From Nocardia sp. SYP-A9097 (GTDB lineage: Bacteria; Actinomycetota; Actinomycetes; Mycobacteriales; Mycobacteriaceae), in contig NZ_WJIC01000001.1 in assembly GCF_009649815.1 (NCBI RefSeq), forward strand, positions 124,001 to 188,000: a stretch of DNA of 64,000 nt, in the 5' to 3' direction. The translations under genes and the position numbers were made by a program. Positions 60,524-64,000 of the stretch are shown here, piece after piece (positions within the stretch are counted from its first letter, which is position 1; each line of letters starts with the position of its first letter). Below the pieces are notes generated by a model. The model was not told the origin of the DNA, searched no databases, and worked only from the letters and a program-made list of their open reading frames with translations.

Positions 60524-60868
60524 GTCCTTGTGGCCTTCGTCCGGTGCGAGCAGCCCCGGCGTTTCGGTCACGTTCGCCGGTACCGTCAGCCGGTACTCGT
60601 CGGCCAATCCCTGGTAGCGGTTGGCGCGGCTGACCAGCTCGATCAGTCCCAGCTCGCGCAGCGTGCTCAATTGCCGTTTGACTGTGGGGCTGCTCAGGCA
60701 CATCACGGCCATCAGTTCCTTGGTGCCGGGGAACACGCGGCTGCCGTCTTCGTCGGCGTAGGTCGCGAGCATCAGCGCCATAAATTTGTCCTTCGGCGTG
60801 AGCGGCAGCCGTTTGATCCAGCGTTCCCAGTCGAATCGCCCGACCGGTACCAGCTCCATTGCCACCAC
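60509..60868 (-). CDS. Winged-helix protein, probable replication initiator-like
   Basis: A 119-residue protein. LTPKDKFMALMLATYADEDGSRVFPGTKELMAVMCLSSPTVKRQLSTLRELGLIELV is a winged-helix domain like the N-terminal part of phage/plasmid replication proteins. Its last codons lie within the palindromes of the origin-like region. It may bind the iterons; the usual C-terminal helicase-loader part is absent. Confidence 0.7.
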   Translation of the reverse strand: MVAMELVPVGRFDWERWIKRLPLTPKDKFMALMLATYADEDGSRVFPGTKELMAVMCLSSPTVKRQLSTLRELGLIELVSRANRYQGLADEYRLTVPANVTETPGLLAPDEGHKDRARP

Positions 60869-60877
60869 CTCTCCACA

Positions 60878-61255
60878 TCACTGGTCCCCCAGTTCGAACA
60901 GCGGATGCATCTGCTCCTCGATCGCCGCGCGCCGGGTGGCCTCTCGGGTCTGGGCATGGTGCGGGGCGTCGTAGTGCAGGTGACAGCCGTTGCAGAACCC
61001 GCGCAGGTTCTCCGGGTCGCAGTTCTCTGGCACGTGGTCGAGGTGCGCGGTGGTCAGTACCACCGGCGATCCGGTTCCGAATGCGCGCTGTCCGTGCACG
61101 TTCCGGCACCGGCCATCGCCTGCGAGGTGCACGACCGGGCGCCCGCATTCCCCTCGGCATTCACACCGGCCTTGCGCGCGCCCGAACCGGATCCAGTCCG
61201 AGATCTGCCGCCAGTTCGGCGGGTAGCGCGGGCGGTTCTCCGGGCGGATCGGCAT
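60878..61255 (-). CDS. HNH endonuclease
   Basis: A 125-residue protein. A zinc site CECRGECG ... CRNVHG precedes LTTAHLDHVPENCDPENLRGFCNGCHLHYD, which is the HNH beta-beta-alpha metal motif with its trailing CxxC. Start MPIRPENRPRYP overlaps the upstream stop by one base. May act in packaging or as a homing-type nuclease. Confidence 0.87.
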   Translation of the reverse strand: MPIRPENRPRYPPNWRQISDWIRFGRAQGRCECRGECGRPVVHLAGDGRCRNVHGQRAFGTGSPVVLTTAHLDHVPENCDPENLRGFCNGCHLHYDAPHHAQTREATRRAAIEEQMHPLFELGDQ

Positions 61256-61359
61256 CAGCCCCACCACCACGCGCCGACGGTGGCGAGCAGGTACATGGAC
61301 GTGCTGAACGCGGCCATGACGAACACCAGACACAGCACCCCGCGCGCGGTTTCACGCAT
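61255..61359 (-). CDS. 34-residue single-pass membrane peptide
   Basis: Starts MRETARGVLCLVFVMAAFS and ends LLATVGAWWWG; one membrane helix covers most of it. Start lies inside the previous gene's last codons (8-base overlap) and its stop overlaps the HNH start by one base (TGATG). Function unknown. Confidence 0.55.
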   Translation of the reverse strand: MRETARGVLCLVFVMAAFSTSMYLLATVGAWWWG

Positions 61360-61564
61360 ACTCACCGCCGGCGGGGTCGGCCTGCAGGTCCGGCAGTGGC
61401 CGCCCGAGCAGCGCGTAGTAGTCGGCCAGCGCTCGCACATAAGCCGCGGTCGCCATGACCGCCCACGTCAAGCACGGCGGGCCCGCCGCAGCAGCATCAC
61501 GCGGATGCCGTGCGGCGGTCACCTTCGAATCACCTGCGACAGTGGAACTGTTACCGGCATTCAT
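61352..61564 (-). CDS. Hypothetical small protein (start uncertain)
   Basis: Up to 70 residues from the ATG at 61564, but an operator palindrome lies inside its first codons, so the true start may be the ATG at 61456 (MATAAYVRALADYYALLGRP, 34 residues) or a GTG at 61522. The C-terminal part is the more protein-like. Function unknown. Confidence 0.5.
   Translation of the reverse strand: MNAGNSSTVAGDSKVTAARHPRDAAAAGPPCLTWAVMATAAYVRALADYYALLGRPLPDLQADPAGGEYA
61539..61551 (-). promoter_or_regulatory. ACAGT-N3-ACTGT palindrome (operator site 5)
   Basis: ACAGTGGAACTGT; leftward it reads CGGTAACAGTTCCACTGTCG, with the same GGTA/GGAT-type flank as the other sites. Probably controls a leftward promoter for the HNH/replication genes. 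Confidence 0.55.
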
Positions 61565-61567
61565 CGG

Positions 61568-61948
61568 TCAGGCGTCAGCGTTGGCGTGGTCGGAGAAGGC
61601 CACCACGTTATCGTCAGCGGCGGGCCCCTCGGGTTCGGGAGCGTCGGCGTAGTCGCCGTACTCGCCGTCCTCCCCGTCCCCATCGAAAGCCAGCTGCGGA
61701 TCCTCCGGGCGTTCGATCGTCTCGCCCAACGTCGCGTTCAGCACCCGCCATTTCGTCTGGTGCCGCACACCATCATTGATGGCGTCGTATCCCTCGGCGA
61801 CGCATTCGACCTGCACAGTCATCTGCCGCATCTCCCCGACCTCGCCCCGGTGTTCGAACTGATCGGTAGGGCTTCCGGAAAACCGGTACTTCGTGAACCC
61901 GTCGGCGGTGCCGCCGGAAACCCCGTTGTGGTTGATCACCTTAGCCAT
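61568..61948 (-). CDS. Hypothetical protein with acidic C-terminus
   Basis: A 126-residue protein: a beta-rich N-terminal domain (TVQVECVAEGYDAINDGVRHQTKWRVLNATLGE) and a very acidic tail (FDGDGEDGEYGDYADAPEPEG). Placed between RecT and the replication genes, it may be a DNA-mimic-like or single-strand-DNA-process partner; no family is certain. Confidence 0.65.
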   Translation of the reverse strand: MAKVINHNGVSGGTADGFTKYRFSGSPTDQFEHRGEVGEMRQMTVQVECVAEGYDAINDGVRHQTKWRVLNATLGETIERPEDPQLAFDGDGEDGEYGDYADAPEPEGPAADDNVVAFSDHANADA

Positions 61949-61993
61949 AGTGGAATGCCCTTCCTCGGTGGTGAAAGTTGTTGGTGTGGACTG

Positions 61994-62413
61994 CTATTGG
62001 ATCGGCGGCGGCAGCTGACCGATCGCCTCCAGCAGCAGCACGCGCACGAGCAGCGGATCGGCATCGATCAAGACGCGTATGTCTTCAAACTGATTGGTTG
62101 AAGCACGCAGTGCGGCAAGGGTTTTGGGTGTGCTCTCGATTCGCTCCCGGTGACCGCAATCGGCGTCCTGGGGCTCGATGGCGCTCTGCTCACTGTGCTC
62201 GATGAGCATCGAGTTGGGTGTGCGCCACGCGCCATTCATGTACACCTGCACGGTCGCGATGTCGGGCAGGTGCGCCGCAGCCGCGAGCGTCTCACGCAGG
62301 TCGGCCAGGACCATATCCGTCCCCGCCACCGCAGTGTGAAATTCCGCGTGCACTCGGCGCGTTGTGGTGGTGTGGCCGGTCGAGGTGATGCGGATGCTGA
62401 TGCCGTCATTCAT
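61994..62413 (-). CDS. Hypothetical protein
   Basis: A 139-residue protein starting MNDGISIRITSTGHTTTTRR, with GGAGA eight bases upstream. Alternating beta strands then helices (AALRASTNQFEDIRVLIDADPLLVRVLLLEAI). Transcribed with RecT; function unknown. Confidence 0.65.
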   Translation of the reverse strand: MNDGISIRITSTGHTTTTRRVHAEFHTAVAGTDMVLADLRETLAAAAHLPDIATVQVYMNGAWRTPNSMLIEHSEQSAIEPQDADCGHRERIESTPKTLAALRASTNQFEDIRVLIDADPLLVRVLLLEAIGQLPPPIQ

Positions 62414-62464
62414 TGGCTGTCTCCATTCTCGGTGGTGCGTGGCGCGCCGGTCGGCGGCCAACGT

Positions 62465-63421
62465 TCAGGTGCGGTTTCGTCCGGCAGCTCGGCGTGCGTG
62501 CCCGGCCCGCCGGTTCCGCCGCTTGCCTCGACCCTGGCGGGGCGGGCCGCTGTGAACGGCGTCCGGGCCCGGCGCGGGGTCGGCGTCCGGTTCACCCGAT
62601 GGCGGGCTGTCGGGTGCGGTGTCGACGGCGGCAGTGTCGAGAATGTCGGCAGCCTCACGCTCGGCCAGCCGGTCGGCGTAGAGATCGGTGCCGCCGCGTT
62701 CGTCGGCCGCTAGCACAGCGGCCAGCACAGCCGACTTCGGTAGCAGCTTGGTCAGCTGCCGCACCACGGTCTTACGTTCCATCCAGTGCTGTGGGTCCTC
62801 GAACCCGTCGGACGGGCCGACCTTTCCCCCGCGCAGTTCCTCCACTTCCTCCGGTGACAACACCTCGAAAGGGCCCGGCCCGCTCGGCAGCTGAGAGATC
62901 GCGTAATACTCGACGATCGCGCCCCGATCACCGCGCGCCGGCCGGTGCCGCAGGAACGCATTGGTGCCGAACTCGTGCTCGAATTCGTCACGCTCACAGA
63001 CGAACTGCGCGCTGATCGAGGTGACGAGACCGGACTGATAGGCGCGCTTGATGTATCCCTGATAGCCCACAACCAAGCGGCATTCCCAGCCCTGTCCGGT
63101 GTTGTGCTCGGGCAGCAGCCAGCACTCGTCGGCCACCCCCGGCTCGAGGCCGAGCGCGGCCGCGGTGAGTACCGCCCCCGCGAGTGAGCGCTGCGTGCAC
63201 CATGCCAGCCGCGGATCGCGGCGCAGTGCCGTCAGCGCGATACGCGTCATCCGGGCCGCGTCCATCTGCGAGGGCAAGGCGCGCGCGATCTGCTCCTGCA
63301 GGCTGGCGATGTAGTTCGCCATCTTCTGCACGTCGTCGGCGGCCGGTGCCCCGTCCGGCGGCGCGGGGGCGTGGCGGTCGGCCACGGCTTTGCGGGTACG
63401 GGCGGCGAGGTTCTGCCCCAC
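62465..63421 (-). CDS. recT: RecT-family single-strand annealing protein
   Basis: A 318-residue protein. LPSQMDAARMTRIALTALRRDPRLAWCTQRSLAGAVLTAAALGLEPG, VVGYQGYIKRAYQSGLV and the RKTVVRQLTKLLPKS region are the RecT signatures. A Pro/Asp-rich, then Arg-rich C-terminus follows. It pairs homologous single strands and works with the upstream YqaJ-type exonuclease, four bases away. Confidence 0.93.
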   Translation of the reverse strand: MGQNLAARTRKAVADRHAPAPPDGAPAADDVQKMANYIASLQEQIARALPSQMDAARMTRIALTALRRDPRLAWCTQRSLAGAVLTAAALGLEPGVADECWLLPEHNTGQGWECRLVVGYQGYIKRAYQSGLVTSISAQFVCERDEFEHEFGTNAFLRHRPARGDRGAIVEYYAISQLPSGPGPFEVLSPEEVEELRGGKVGPSDGFEDPQHWMERKTVVRQLTKLLPKSAVLAAVLAADERGGTDLYADRLAEREAADILDTAAVDTAPDSPPSGEPDADPAPGPDAVHSGPPRQGRGKRRNRRAGHARRAAGRNRT

Positions 63422-63424
63422 TGG

Positions 63425-64000
63425 TCATCCTTCCGTGTCGGAGATATAGGGAACGGCCCTGAACACCTGCGATTGGAACTTGCGCCACAGCTCGGGCCGT
63501 TCCTTGCGCAGCGCGTGCGAGTCCAGGACATCGATCTTCTTGCGGTACAGCGCCGCGATATCTGGGTGCGCGGTCTCGAATTGCTTGGGCGCCCAACCGC
63601 CGCCGGTGATCTTGGCGATGGTCTTACCGGCGACCGTGGCCCGGTTCGCCCCGCCCATGATCAGCCGCAGCGCCGACTCGGCCCGCAACCTCGCACCCTT
63701 GCCCGCCGCTTCCTGCGCGTGCGCGGCCTGCCACTGCTCGGCCAGGCCCAGCGCACGCAGCAGCTCGGCGCTGTCGTCGAGGTCATCGAGTGCGATGGTC
63801 CGATCATCGAGACCGAAGCGCCGCATCAGCGCGGCCTTGGTGGCTTCGGATGGATCCGCAGGCGGCGGGGTATCGGTGAGCACATGCTCATGCCACAGCC
63901 GCGATTCCTCCGCGATGATGTCCGCGATCAGATCCTCATCGCGCTCGACCCGAGCGATCTTCAATCGGTTGCCACCGACCAGGCCGGCCACCCACGCATG
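63425..64000 (-). CDS. YqaJ-type recombinase exonuclease, C-terminal part (runs off right edge)
   Basis: At least 191 residues, open to the window end. HAWVAGLVGGNRLKIARVERDEDLIADIIAE is the conserved end of the YqaJ viral recombinase nuclease core, followed by the typical LWHEHVLTDTPPPADPSEAT and a helical C-terminal extension. The catalytic residues lie beyond the window. It makes single strands for RecT. An internal GTG near 63991 is not the real start, since the frame and family similarity continue upstream. Confidence 0.85.
   Translation of the reverse strand, partial: HAWVAGLVGGNRLKIARVERDEDLIADIIAEESRLWHEHVLTDTPPPADPSEATKAALMRRFGLDDRTIALDDLDDSAELLRALGLAEQWQAAHAQEAAGKGARLRAESALRLIMGGANRATVAGKTIAKITGGGWAPKQFETAHPDIAALYRKKIDVLDSHALRKERPELWRKFQSQVFRAVPYISDTEG

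Noticed and set aside
17660..64000. CRISPR array or insertion sequence within the prophage
   Set aside because: No regularly spaced repeats with unique spacers except the three 22-bp iterons, and no transposase gene was found.

Overview
The window is high-GC actinobacterial chromosome, most likely Nocardia or a close mycolic-acid relative. The clues are paired alanine/glycine-rich secreted proteins of nocardial type, a DUF3558-like membrane-anchored protein, a type Ic aspartate aminotransferase next to the SRP RNA, and codon use with G/C at nearly every third position. Bases 1 to about 17,660 are host DNA; from there to the right edge the DNA is one siphovirus-like prophage whose right end lies outside the window.

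Host part (1-17,660). A tightly packed leftward operon (11471 down to 1, cut by the left edge) encodes a flavin reductase, a polar-amino-acid-type ABC importer (permease, ATPase, lipoprotein), an LLM monooxygenase, an oligopeptide/nickel-type ABC importer (lipoprotein, two permeases, one double ATPase) and two more LLM monooxygenases. This is the layout of a scavenging pathway in which imported molecules are oxidised by FMNH2-dependent enzymes, plausibly for organosulfur compounds. It is followed by two tandem secreted paralogues, an HhH-GPD repair protein, a methyltransferase, the aminotransferase, the SRP RNA, an anchored lipoprotein-like gene and a tRNA-Ser(GGA).

Prophage (17,660 to >64,000). 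The tyrosine integrase sits directly beside the tRNA-Ser, so the 3' end of the tRNA is the probable left attachment site. Next come a degenerate recombinase-domain gene, a lipoprotein and a serine-recombinase fragment lacking its catalytic domain. The virion genes are split into two divergent blocks around 34,430-34,480. Leftward: head-tail protein, tail chaperones, tape measure, tail tip, receptor-binding tail protein, then the lysis genes (GH25 endolysin, two small membrane proteins, cysteine peptidase). Rightward: portal, MuF-zincin fusion, protease/2H fusion, capsid, connectors, major tail protein. An immunity-type switch (XRE repressor, large inverted-repeat operator, small winged-helix gene) lies at 49.4-51.2 kb. 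A long leftward accessory/replication operon (64,000 to 51,193) carries a YqaJ exonuclease, RecT, HNH nuclease, a putative replication initiator with iterons and a DnaA box, a nucleotidyltransferase, a RuvC-like resolvase and both terminase subunits, well apart from each other, among many small zinc-finger or membrane proteins.

The most interesting non-coding signals are: (i) two tRNA halves in swapped order between the MuF and protease genes, which fit a circularly permuted tRNA; (ii) a 22-nt leader element with a fixed upstream TANNCT box, repeated before capsid, major tail, tape-measure and endolysin genes on both strands; (iii) a 13-bp palindrome ACAGTNNNACTGT placed in promoter regions at five sites; (iv) 22-bp-spaced iterons next to a perfect DnaA box.
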